The notes below the pieces were generated by a model that was not told where the DNA came from, searched no databases, and saw only the letters and a list, made by a program, of their open reading frames with translations. 64,000 nucleotides of DNA. Origin: JANWWM01 sp046292465. GTDB taxonomy: Bacteria > Bacteroidota > Chlorobiia > Chlorobiales > Thermochlorobacteraceae. The stretch is from contig JBKBRB010000005.1 in assembly GCA_046292465.1 (NCBI GenBank), positions 1 through 64,000 of the forward strand. The letters run 5' to 3'. The translations under genes and the position numbers were made by a program. This document shows, one piece after another, positions 45,601 to 54,100 of the stretch. The first letter of the stretch is position 1, and the number at the start of each line of letters is the position of its first letter.

Positions 45601-46539
45601 GGTTCCGACGACCGAGCCGAAGAAAACTTTATCGTAATCGTAAATCGAGTTGTTTTTCACCTCATAAAGCCAGAAGATGACGTCTTGGGCAAGGAAGTTT
45701 GAGAATTGCAAGCCGCGCACTCTTAAGTCTAATCCGAAGCCGTAGCGAGTCGGCTGTGCGGGGTTTGGCTGGAAGTTATATCGCGTGAAATACTGTTTGT
45801 CTTTTCCGTCGGTAGCGGCAAAGTAGCTTTCTTGGTCGGCGTTCGTGACGCCCGGTCCGAAATAGCCGTTCCAGACGGCGCGCCCTGTGGCAGGGTCAGT
45901 AGGATAGTTTTCATTGCCAGGCCACGATGCAGGCCATGAATTTGGAATATGACTCATTGCCACGCTGTTTTGCAGTGGATTCCAAAATCCTTCGTAGGGG
46001 GTGATGCCCCAGAATTCGCCTGTCCCCGACTTTCCGCCAGGGGCTTCGCCGAAGCGCACCGAAGGATGGCTGGTTACATACCACTCTTGATAGCGCAACG
46101 CCATTGCCAACGTATCGCCTTTGAAAAATCTGCCGACCGTGTCTGCGAACGCGACGCCTACTGTGCGACGGTCCCGCAACCGAAATCCTCTGACGCTGTC
46201 TGGACCAACGGTGAAGTTAATGAGCGTGTCGCGCACACCTTGAATGCCGATGATAATGTTGATGTCGGGCAAGTAGGTATTTTCTTCAACCGGCCATGCA
46301 CTTCTAGGCAACTGGGTAAAGCCTGCTGGCTGACCAATAAAGCCTGTGTTCGCAAAGGCTGTTTTCACTCGATTTCCGTTGTGTAGCCCAACCCGCGTGA
46401 ATCGTATATCGTAGTTCGTGTTAATTGGTCCTGCTTCTTGTTGCGCATAAAGCCATTTGGTTGGAACAATCACGGCAGTGCCAACAAGCAGAGCGCAGAG
46501 AAGCAAATGACGGTAAATTTTTGTGCGTGCGTGTTGCAT
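42652..46539 (-). CDS. Large secreted protein, calcium-repeat motifs and T9SS-like C-terminus
   Basis: A 1295-residue exported protein without a recognised catalytic domain. The signal peptide (LLLCALLVGTAVIVPTKWLYAQ) opens it. Several D-rich motifs resemble calcium-binding loops: FDGIDNDGDWEKTD (about 375), DDNLNGIIDENYN (about 485), FDNNGDGFIDAVDVKE (about 568), and LDNNGNGLIDDDDFEE (about 915). The final 95 residues (VKVVPNPYIARSQYEQ to GLYLYHLDAPGIGTKTGKFVLIK) match a T9SS-type sorting domain of the Por-secretion family. The gene lies between a TonB receptor and a PorV/PorQ barrel. It could replace SusD as the surface partner of the receptor, but that is only inferred from position. Confidence 0.8.
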   Translation of the reverse strand: MQHARTKIYRHLLLCALLVGTAVIVPTKWLYAQQEAGPINTNYDIRFTRVGLHNGNRVKTAFANTGFIGQPAGFTQLPRSAWPVEENTYLPDINIIIGIQGVRDTLINFTVGPDSVRGFRLRDRRTVGVAFADTVGRFFKGDTLAMALRYQEWYVTSHPSVRFGEAPGGKSGTGEFWGITPYEGFWNPLQNSVAMSHIPNSWPASWPGNENYPTDPATGRAVWNGYFGPGVTNADQESYFAATDGKDKQYFTRYNFQPNPAQPTRYGFGLDLRVRGLQFSNFLAQDVIFWLYEVKNNSIYDYDKVFFGSVVGTDIGGGGTGGIDGVSAFDQANSITYSFKSTVNNPPVAGSWNRNFYPPGFAGAAFLESPGNPFDGIDNDGDWEKTDNPTEQPSIFSKLPGTGDYDYSIVAGDTAFRRTIVPGNLLVLIEQRDTLVNNRRILKYVRRVVRMPNVDTTVVSLGIPYRLSASGTVLKEIDNNLLDDNLNGIIDENYNQHVRRRRIEYDLIQRIVIPREQPALAYVNYIQLAQRFPTGIPAGSGIYDPLEINRTIYPMIDERRDDGFDNNGDGFIDAVDVKESDQIGLTGFAIRPNEGLPIASPQTVDLIPQLAQPGTYDIIADLNQTIDQDYLYSTGYFPLASGQTERLSIALLFGNDAQSIVQTKDIVQAIYDANYNFARPPTPPKLGYYTDDRRVTLYWDAAAEDYRDEFIRRRLNLPVGTDDPRVKNFEGYKIIKATDPNFADALLITGSRGEEAQQFKALVQFDLDNDVFGNFPLTTRELLQQSRGIAYYLGNNSGLQHTFTDSNVVNGRLYFYAVLAYTRGDTALSLYPAENTPSARPDGQGNFVLGTNVVAVVPRPKVAGFTIPSEGGALQPIGNIVGNGTVQYTIVDPDTVQDKTYVLKFFDTATDGLDNNGNGLIDDDDFEEQLAATSFFSVIDRTNPNSPDTVIKRNRRPLNEQSSYATRDRQLYIADDQIFNGIYLTIRNRIRGELNRAETKWTREDINGYDAFVQATDTAGRNYFVNPLGVFATVLRPDDYEIEIVPFGTWRSDTVRYIRTSGLPTTIGQSFIGRPTNFIIRNLSTGDTVRFFLTKRSTNVFDTVATQNSGPIEIGLPFYKNPRPYGPSQVLADSVFTWTFAFNPRLGPNRIVPRVGDKFVVRFNKPFRTGDSFQFKTRAVFVDKDRAKNALDRVKVVPNPYIARSQYEQPLPLGVTRGRGERVIRFTHVPKGSTIRIYTIRGDLVQTLTQDGSNEGDVTWDLRSRERLDVAYGLYLYHLDAPGIGTKTGKFVLIK

Positions 46540-46562
46540 CGTCTAGTTCTCGTCAATTTGAT

Positions 46563-49535
46563 TTAGAAGTTAATTGACATTCCCAGCATGATTCGGCGCG
46601 GCTCTGAAAAGAAGTCAGGACGCAAGAAAAAGTCGGGCAATGAATTAAACGCTTGATTTTGTTCCGATACCGTATAGCGATACAGTTCATAGGTGGCGCG
46701 CCCAGTTGTCGAGTAGACAATGATTTCGTTCGCCGTATCAAACAAGTTGAAAATTTGTGCAAATACTGCCAGATTGGTTTCTCCAATTTTGAAGTTGCGT
46801 GTCGCACGCACATCGACTGAAAAGGTCTGAGGTTTGACGCCACCATTCTGAAATAGCCTTGCTAATCCTTGCGTTGGTGGTTGCGGCACAGTTGTCGGAG
46901 AGTAAGGAAAACCAGAGCCATAACGACCGATAACAGAGACATTCCAATCACGGTCATCGTAAAGGACTTCGGCGTTGAGCGTATGCGTCTGGTCCCAATC
47001 CAATCGTATGAGTTGTGTTTCAGGCTCGTTGCCGCTTGCAATCGACGCAATTGCCGTTCGTGGGTCGGGTGAGTTGCCTTGTGCCACTTGGAGCGTGTAG
47101 TTGATGTTGAAACTAATGCTTTGCGAAAGCCGCTTGCTCAGCGTTGCCACAATCCCACGCACGAAAGCATAGTCGGTATTGTCAAAAACGAAGTATTGTC
47201 CGCCTGTAATCAATTGTCGAGCAAATGCCGAGCCTGCAAGGTCGCGAATATCACGATAGTAGGCGCTCATCGTTAGCCCAATCGTTTCGCCGATTTGTTG
47301 CTGAATTCCGATTTCACCAGTAATAGTGCGTTGCGGACGAATGTCTGGATTGCCAAACGGCGAGTTAATGCGACTGGTAATGTCGGTCTCTCGGAACTTG
47401 AAGAGCGCATTTTCATAAAGCAGGTAAAAGTTTGGAACTTGAAAAAACTGCCCATAAGAAAAGTAAAACATACCGCGCTCCGTGATAGGGAACGAGACAC
47501 CGATTCTGGGACTAAACGCAAACTTTGGCGTAGCATTTTTCCGACGATTACGGAATCCGTTTCGCGCTGCAAACACGCTGTCGCTATCAATTTTGAAAAA
47601 GAGGCTCGGGTCTAACGGGTCAGTTGGCACTTGGTCGCGTGAGTTAAAGTAATCGAAGCGAATGCCGAGATTGATGATGAAGTTATCGAATTCAAGCTTG
47701 TCTTGAATGTAGGCAGCAAACTCAATTGGGTTGCGCGTGTAGCGTTCGTGTCCAAATTCAGTTTCAGCATCAGGAATGTAGGGCTGAAAACCATCGCGAA
47801 TTTCACCAGTTCGGTCGCGAATCTCAATAAACTCAAAATCCAACCGATGATACTTGAAATCAACGCCTGTTTTGACAAGGTTATGTTTATTGAGCTGTGT
47901 GGTTAGGTCGAGTCGAAATTGATTCGTGAGCGTTGTTCGGTCGACACGCGAATTTTTCGTGCCTCCATGAACGAAATTCACACCTCGTCTTACTGCACCA
48001 GGCACACCTAAGTCTTGATAACGCGCATCGAAGGGGTCTTCAAAGGCGTAATTCTTGAATCCTGTTCGGAACAGCGAATATCGTCCGTCGAGGAAGCTGT
48101 TGGAGTTTAGCGTGTAGGTTATGCCCAAAATGTTGGTGAACCCGCTTCGAAAATTTTGCAGTTCACCATCTGGGTTAAGACTCCATGCGTGGTCGTAGCC
48201 TCTGAAATTTTCATCTTCGTAATTGAAACTGTAAAACGCCTTGAAGGTGCTAGACGGACGAAAGGTGAGTTTTCCTTGAAGCGAGTAGCGTTCATATTCG
48301 TTAAGTGGCACAGGGGCGTTATCGCCACTTCCAAAATTTTCATAGCGGTTAAAGCGCTGCTCCAATCCGAATTGATTACTCACGCTGAACGGAATAAAGA
48401 TGCGCGTTCCGTTTTGTCGGTCGATAATGGCGCGTCCGTTTTCGTCAGTTGCAATGAAGACGGGATTTCTGCGTCCATCAACGATTGAGGTCGGAATTCC
48501 TTGTTCGTTGATAAATGAGCTAATTGCATTAGGGTCGTCTGGTGTTGTGAGGCGAAATTTTCCGGCAATCGCAGGCGCATTGTAAGGATTTAGCGGATTG
48601 CCTTGTTGAAGCACATCGTCCGTTCGGAATTGACGGCGTCCAAAGAGATAGCCTTCGTTTCGGAAATATCGTCCCGCCAAATAAAACGACAATTTATCTT
48701 TCAAAAACGGAAACGGACCGCTGATTGAGGCTTGCATGTTCGGCGTTGCAAAGGGGGAGAAGTTGTTCATGTTGCGATAAAGGTCGCGTCGCCCTGTAAG
48801 ATAATCACCGCCGTAAAGTTGAACTTGCCCTGAATAAGTCTCGCCACCTTCTTTGGTAACGATGTTCACAATGCCCGACATGGCTTGCCCATATTCAGCA
48901 TTGAACGCACCTGTAATCACCTGCACTTCTTGAATCGACTGCGGGTCAATGAAGGTCGAGCCGCCTCTGCCGGCGTTGCCGTCGAAGACGTCCGTTACCG
49001 TTACGCCGTCAACTAAGTAACCAACTTCGCCAAACCTGCCGCCACGAAAACTTCCGCCCACAATCCCCGACTGCAAGCGAATCACTTGGCTGACATCTTC
49101 AACAGGCAGTTTCTGAATTTGCTCCCCGGCAACTACCGCCGACGAAAACGTTTGGTCTTTGATGACAATCGGTCGCTCGGCACTAACCACCACTTCTTGC
49201 GCCTGCACCGATTGCGACGAGAGTTCAACATCGACGCGCGTGGTTAGGTCGACACGAATGGTAATTTTTTCAACTGTTTTGGATTGATAGCCAACATAAG
49301 TTACGCGGAGCGAATACTGCCCAGGAGGAATGTTCAGAATCGTATACTCGCCATCGAAGTTGGTTTTCGCGCCAAGTTTCGTGCCTTGAAGAACAACTGT
49401 CGCACCGATGAGCGGCTCACCTGTTTGTGCGTCTTTGACAACACCTGTGAGTTTTCCTGTTGTTCCGAAGTATGCAGAAGTGCTTGCGCTACTTGCAAGT
49501 AATAAGAAAAGCAAGGCAATGTGTTTCATTCTCAT
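46563..49535 (-). CDS. TonB-dependent receptor with CarboxypepD_reg domain
   Basis: A 990-residue outer-membrane receptor: signal peptide (HIALLFLLLASSASTSAYF), CarboxypepD_reg-like domain (about 28-110, LTGVVKDAQTGEPLIGATVVLQG), plug domain (about 115-225, EVVVSAERPIVIKDQTFSSAVV and AGRGGSTFIDPQSIQEVQVITGAFNAEYGQAMSGIVNIVTKEGG) and a large barrel. ATG at 49535 is used; a TTG two codons earlier is possible. It is the first gene of the glycan locus, followed 23 bases later by the 1295-residue gene. It has a clear promoter and operator. Its type is SusC-like in architecture, but there is no SusD. Confidence 0.93.
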   Translation of the reverse strand: MRMKHIALLFLLLASSASTSAYFGTTGKLTGVVKDAQTGEPLIGATVVLQGTKLGAKTNFDGEYTILNIPPGQYSLRVTYVGYQSKTVEKITIRVDLTTRVDVELSSQSVQAQEVVVSAERPIVIKDQTFSSAVVAGEQIQKLPVEDVSQVIRLQSGIVGGSFRGGRFGEVGYLVDGVTVTDVFDGNAGRGGSTFIDPQSIQEVQVITGAFNAEYGQAMSGIVNIVTKEGGETYSGQVQLYGGDYLTGRRDLYRNMNNFSPFATPNMQASISGPFPFLKDKLSFYLAGRYFRNEGYLFGRRQFRTDDVLQQGNPLNPYNAPAIAGKFRLTTPDDPNAISSFINEQGIPTSIVDGRRNPVFIATDENGRAIIDRQNGTRIFIPFSVSNQFGLEQRFNRYENFGSGDNAPVPLNEYERYSLQGKLTFRPSSTFKAFYSFNYEDENFRGYDHAWSLNPDGELQNFRSGFTNILGITYTLNSNSFLDGRYSLFRTGFKNYAFEDPFDARYQDLGVPGAVRRGVNFVHGGTKNSRVDRTTLTNQFRLDLTTQLNKHNLVKTGVDFKYHRLDFEFIEIRDRTGEIRDGFQPYIPDAETEFGHERYTRNPIEFAAYIQDKLEFDNFIINLGIRFDYFNSRDQVPTDPLDPSLFFKIDSDSVFAARNGFRNRRKNATPKFAFSPRIGVSFPITERGMFYFSYGQFFQVPNFYLLYENALFKFRETDITSRINSPFGNPDIRPQRTITGEIGIQQQIGETIGLTMSAYYRDIRDLAGSAFARQLITGGQYFVFDNTDYAFVRGIVATLSKRLSQSISFNINYTLQVAQGNSPDPRTAIASIASGNEPETQLIRLDWDQTHTLNAEVLYDDRDWNVSVIGRYGSGFPYSPTTVPQPPTQGLARLFQNGGVKPQTFSVDVRATRNFKIGETNLAVFAQIFNLFDTANEIIVYSTTGRATYELYRYTVSEQNQAFNSLPDFFLRPDFFSEPRRIMLGMSINF

Positions 49536-49595
49536 TCGCAAAGTTCAGGTACATTTTCAAGCGCGAATGATTCACGCTTATTGTATTGGCAACGA

Positions 49596-49614
49596 ATTTA
49601 ATCGTTTAACAGCG
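49596..49614. promoter_or_regulatory. Shared LacI-type operator (copy 1)
   Basis: ATTTAATCGTTTAACAGCG is identical to 39266-39284. It begins 2 bases downstream of the -7 box (49617-49624) on the minus strand, so a bound protein would cover the predicted transcription start. The start codon of the TonB receptor is about 60 bases further. No LacI-type gene is in the window. Confidence 0.68.
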
Positions 49615-49616
49615 AG

Positions 49617-49646
49617 CGAATATAAAACTTTGCGATATAAAACAAA
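49617..49646 (-). promoter_or_regulatory. Promoter of the glycan locus (TonB receptor)
   Basis: On the minus strand TTTG (49646-49643) is followed after 18 bases by TATATTCG (49624-49617), a one-mismatch version of the Bacteroidota TTTG-N19-TAnnTTTG promoter. The operator overlaps the expected start site. Confidence 0.62.
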
Positions 49647-49681
49647 ATTTTTCTGCAACAATTTTCCGAGACCGACTTTCA

Positions 49682-50467
49682 TTATGTCGCGTCGCTTTCC
49701 TGTTTCCAATAACTGCTCAAATCGCTTTCCAGCGTCAAGCCCTCGCCGATTAACACTGCATCAAAGCCCGCTTCTTCGATTTTGAGCAAATCGGCTTTGG
49801 TTTGAATCCCACTTTCAGAGACCACCGTCACTTCTTTCGGAATTTCTTTTTTCACCCGAAGCGACGTTTCAAGCGAGACTGAAAAGTCATGCAAATTGCG
49901 ATTATTAACGCCGATGATGGTTGCGTCATATTTCATTGCTCGTTCCAACTCCCACTCGTCGTGCACTTCGGTTAGCACATGCAAACTGATTTCCTTTGCT
50001 AATTGCAGGAAGGATTGCAGTCGAGCATTATCCAGCGCGGCGACAATCAAGAGCATGGCATCTGCACCAACAAGGCGCGTCTCCAAAATTTGCGTTTCAT
50101 TGATGATGAAGTCTTTGCGTAAGACCGGCAGTTCAAAGCGTGAGCGAACTTGTTCGAGATACTCGATTTTGCCTTGAAAAAACTTTTCATCAGTCAGCAC
50201 CGAAAACGCGGACGCGCCGAGATTGAGATACATTTCAGCGCGCTCAATCGGCTTGAAGTCTTGGACAATTACGCCGCGCGAGGGCGAAGCCTTTTTCAGT
50301 TCCGCAATCAAGCGTAGCGTTTCGTCTTCGCGCCGAATGGCTTTGGCAAAGTCGCGCGTTGGGTTCAAATACTTACGCTCCGCCTCAAAGGTTCTTGAAA
50401 TGCCGCGCAGTTTCAGAGCGGCAACTTCGCTACGCTTTTCGTCCAAAATTTTATCGAGATAGGTCAT
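49682..50467 (-). CDS. trpC: Indole-3-glycerol phosphate synthase
   Basis: A 261-residue TIM-barrel enzyme of tryptophan synthesis. Signatures are LIAELKKASPSRGVI, AYxF-type FSVLTDEKFFQG, VLRKDFIINETQILE, DAMLLIVAAL, GVNNRNLHDFSVSLETS and VVSESGI followed by FDAVLIGEGL. Length and start are normal. Its ATG overlaps the stop of the DUF169 gene (ATGA), so translation is coupled to a gene outside tryptophan synthesis. No other trp gene is in the window. Confidence 0.96.
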   Translation of the reverse strand: MTYLDKILDEKRSEVAALKLRGISRTFEAERKYLNPTRDFAKAIRREDETLRLIAELKKASPSRGVIVQDFKPIERAEMYLNLGASAFSVLTDEKFFQGKIEYLEQVRSRFELPVLRKDFIINETQILETRLVGADAMLLIVAALDNARLQSFLQLAKEISLHVLTEVHDEWELERAMKYDATIIGVNNRNLHDFSVSLETSLRVKKEIPKEVTVVSESGIQTKADLLKIEEAGFDAVLIGEGLTLESDLSSYWKQESDAT

Positions 50468-51189
50468 TTGAGTAGTGATTTCGGTAGGTCTTCAAATTTT
50501 TTGATGCGATAGAGGTTTGTCGCAATCGTTGGCACATCTTTGAATGGAACGGTCATACACATCTCGCCATCAGCCATGCGTGCCAGTTCTCTGCCCGATA
50601 AATCGCCGGGCGAAAAAACAGGCTTTTGCGCTAAATACGGATGCGGCACGACCAGCGCACAGAGCGAAAGTCCTGCAAACCCTTGCACCAACTCGCCTGA
50701 TTCAAAACTATATGCATGACAAAGCCACTCGAGTTGGCGTGCGTTGCAAAAGAACATTACCACGTCAGGGTCTTCGACCTGCTCTAATCGTCCCATCACT
50801 GTTGCTTCAAATCGCTTTTCCTTTTTGAAACTAAACGGCACGCTTTCTTGGCACTTTGTTGCCGATTCACGCGAGTAATAAATTTTGCCTTCGCCGACCA
50901 GCATGTTCCAGCCATGCTCGACGAGTTTCGGCGGCAGGTCTTTTTGTCCCATGCCTGTGTAGCTTGTTCCGCCTGCACAAATGTGGTCGTCCGGAACGGT
51001 ATAAAACGGTGTGGCATAGTTTGACACTTCTTTCCACATGCCGCAATAAATGCCTTTGCCTTGATAGCGCACGGCATAAGGCGGCACATCGGCAAGTGTT
51101 GGGCAAAATTTCAGCGCAACGAAATCGCGCTCAATGCCTGTAAAGGCGCGAATTTTTTCTGCCCACTCCTGTTGCTCTGTAAGGCTCAT
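50464..51189 (-). CDS. DUF169-family protein
   Basis: A 241-residue cytosolic protein with the DUF169 pattern: ERDFVALKFCPTLADVPP, GIYCGMWKEVSNYATPFYTVPDDHICAGG, the VMFFCNARQLEWLCHAYSFESGE stretch, and GDLSGRELARMADGEMCMTVP. Cysteines are frequent, which suggests metal or FeS binding; this is an inference. The family's function is unknown. The ATG at 51189 overlaps the stop of the upstream T9SS gene (ATGA), and its own stop overlaps trpC. Confidence 0.85.
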   Translation of the reverse strand: MSLTEQQEWAEKIRAFTGIERDFVALKFCPTLADVPPYAVRYQGKGIYCGMWKEVSNYATPFYTVPDDHICAGGTSYTGMGQKDLPPKLVEHGWNMLVGEGKIYYSRESATKCQESVPFSFKKEKRFEATVMGRLEQVEDPDVVMFFCNARQLEWLCHAYSFESGELVQGFAGLSLCALVVPHPYLAQKPVFSPGDLSGRELARMADGEMCMTVPFKDVPTIATNLYRIKKFEDLPKSLLK

Positions 51190-54100
51190 TTGAGGAACAT
51201 CAATTTTTTGGTTGAAGACCAATCCGCCGCTTTCAAGCGATAAAAATACATGCCTGACGAAAAGCCGGACATGTTGAGCACATATTCATGAAAGCCTGCG
51301 TCCTGTTTCGCTTCCACGAGCGTTGCCACTTTTCTGCCCAACACATCAAAGAGTTCCAAAGTTACGCGACTTGCAACGGGCAACTGATATCGAATGACTG
51401 TTGTCGGATTAAATGGGTTCGGATAGTTTTGCTCTAACGCGAACGCCTGCGGTTTTTGAGCCAATCGCTCCCGTGTTGAACTTAATCCTACTCCGCCTGA
51501 GAGGCACCAGATTCTTCCATCGCGCGAAGTTACAACAAAGTCCACCGTGTTATCGCCTGTAATATCGTCGACGATACTGATTTGCTCTGCTGCGGTGCTG
51601 TTCGAGCCAATGCCTGTGTTGAAGACGAAGCGTTGCTGTCCTGTTGGCGCATCATAGACCAGCACGCGATTGTCGAGCGTTGCAAATGCGACGGCGGAAG
51701 TTGCGCCATCGATTGAGCGATTGCCTTTGCGAAGTTCTGCCGCGCCGAGCGTAATGCTTCCGAGCGAATTTTGCCATAGCGTTGCACCGGTCGCGCCGTT
51801 GAGCACAAACGCACTGTATCCGCCTGCGGCAATGACTTCGGGAATGTTGTCGTTTGTGAAGTCAGCCGTGAGTTTGACATCGGTGTAAAAGCCGTTGCCT
51901 GTTGCGCCTGTCCACAAGAGTTGCCCTGTTTGCGCGCTTAGTGCTTTGATAGAAACACTTGCGAGCGTTGATGTGCCTTCGGCAACAATGACGGTTTGGT
52001 TGTTTGGTGCGGTTTGAAATTTTGCCATTTCCCAAACAGGACGATTGTTGTTGTAACTCCATCGCACCACGCCCGTGCTATCGAATCCGTAGATGAAGTT
52101 ATCAGCGTCGCTTTGCGAGTTTGTTGCTACCACACCGCCGAGCCATGTGGCAATGACGCCGTCGACAAATCGGTTTAAGGGCAGTTGCCATAGCACTTGT
52201 CCCGTGCGTCCGTTGAGGCAATAGAGGGAACGTCTTCCTTGCGTGCCACTTGAATTGGTTGCCGACGACGTGGCTAAAATATCCACCGTGCCATCGCCGT
52301 TGAAGTCTCGGCTTGCATCAATACCGTTGATGTCGCCTAAGGCGAAATTGACGCTATCGAAGAGTTCCCACTGCCAGATTAGCCGTCCAGTTTTGCCTGA
52401 AATTGCATAGACTTCTTCGTTGCCGCCGCCACAACCGATAACGACATCGGCAACGCCATCGCCGTTCAAATCAGGTGCGACTTGCAATGCACCAACGCGG
52501 TCAACCGAGCCTGAATTGTTGTTGTTTGTGCCTGTATTAAATCGCCAAAAAATGTCCATACTTCCTGACGCATTGCCGTTGATGCACAGCGTCCAATAGT
52601 TTTCAGTGGCTAACACAATATCGTCGATGCCGTCTCCATTCACATCGGGAATTGGTTTCATTGATACGGGCGAATAATCTTGAAACGAAGTTGCAGGATT
52701 GACGGGCACTGTGCCTTGCCAGAGCACGGCTCCAAGTTCGCGATTTACCGAAATGCCTTCGCCGCGAAGCGCAAGCCGCTGAACCGCGCCATTTACAGCA
52801 TCTGACAACACATAGAGCGTATCGCTCACCACGCCACTTGTGGCCGGTGCTTTGAACCACACTCGAACTTCGCTTGATGCTTGTGGCGCAATTCGAATGG
52901 GAATGGCTTGTAGCGAAAGGCTATCGACATAAAAATTTTCACTCTTTGTCGTTAAGCCTATAATTTCCAATGTATCTGTTCCGCGATTTTCAACCGTGAG
53001 CATGTAGCTTGAGCGTGCGTTGTGCCGCCGTTGTCCAAAGTCGTATTGTGTTGCCCCTAAGTGAAGATACTTGCCTTGATAGACGCCCTTGCCACGCAGG
53101 GTTAGGCGTTTTTGCGGCTCAGTTGGGTCGTTGGAGTTAATGAAAATATCGGCTTCTTGATTGCCAAAATTTTGAGGCTCAAATGACGCGAAGTAGGTTT
53201 TCGTTGCACCTACGGCGAGGGTATCGATGCCGACGCTGATTCCGAAATTGTGATTAGCGGTCGTCGTAATGCCGTTCAAACGAAGCGGTGCGGAACCGAT
53301 GTTGCTAATTGTAAAGGCGATCGAATCGCGCGAATTGATTGCAACATTTCCGAAGTTAATTGTCGAGGTCGAGAGTGCAATTTTCGGCGAACCACTGCCA
53401 TCGATTCGGAAGCGATAAAGCACGCGAAATCGGTTGATATTATTGCCCACGCGGAACGCCACCGACCACAGGTGATTGCCGTCCCAGTATAAGCCTCGCG
53501 GGTCTTGGTCGTTATCAGGGTCCGGCATGGGGAAACTGAACAGTGTATCTTTGGTTGGCGAGTTCAGATTGACAGCATACACGCGTTCAGGTTGATTGTT
53601 GTGAAAATTATCGCCGACGTAGAAGAGCGTATCGCCTTTGACGGCAATGCCTTGCACTTGTCCGTTGTGGAGCGGGACAGTGTCGAGCAGTGTATTGTTG
53701 AGATAATCCCATTTGTAAGCATATGCAAACGGATAGCTTCCGCCGCCACTTGACGGAATGTTGTCAGGTTCATAGACCGCAAACCACAAGTGTCCGTTTC
53801 GGTCTAAGGCAATGTCGCCGATTCCGCCTGCACGCATTGGCGGACCGTTGTTATCGCCAATGACAAACGGAAACTGAATCGAGTCGACAACTTGCCCTTG
53901 CCGAGTGAAGCGGTAAAGCCTTGTGCCTGAAAAGCGATAGTCTTGTGCCACCAAGAAATGCGTGCCGTCGAATTCCAATCCGTGATTGAAGTTGTAGAAA
54001 TTTGGTAAATCGATTCTGCCGAGCGTGTCGCCGCGCACTGTAACTTTGATAATGTCGCCGAAGCTATCGTCTCCCAAAAAGAGCGTATCGCCAATGCGTG

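Noticed and set aside
46563..49535. SusC call for the second TonB receptor
   Set aside because: Architecture is SusC-like, but without SusD and without the specific SusC signature I keep the general name.
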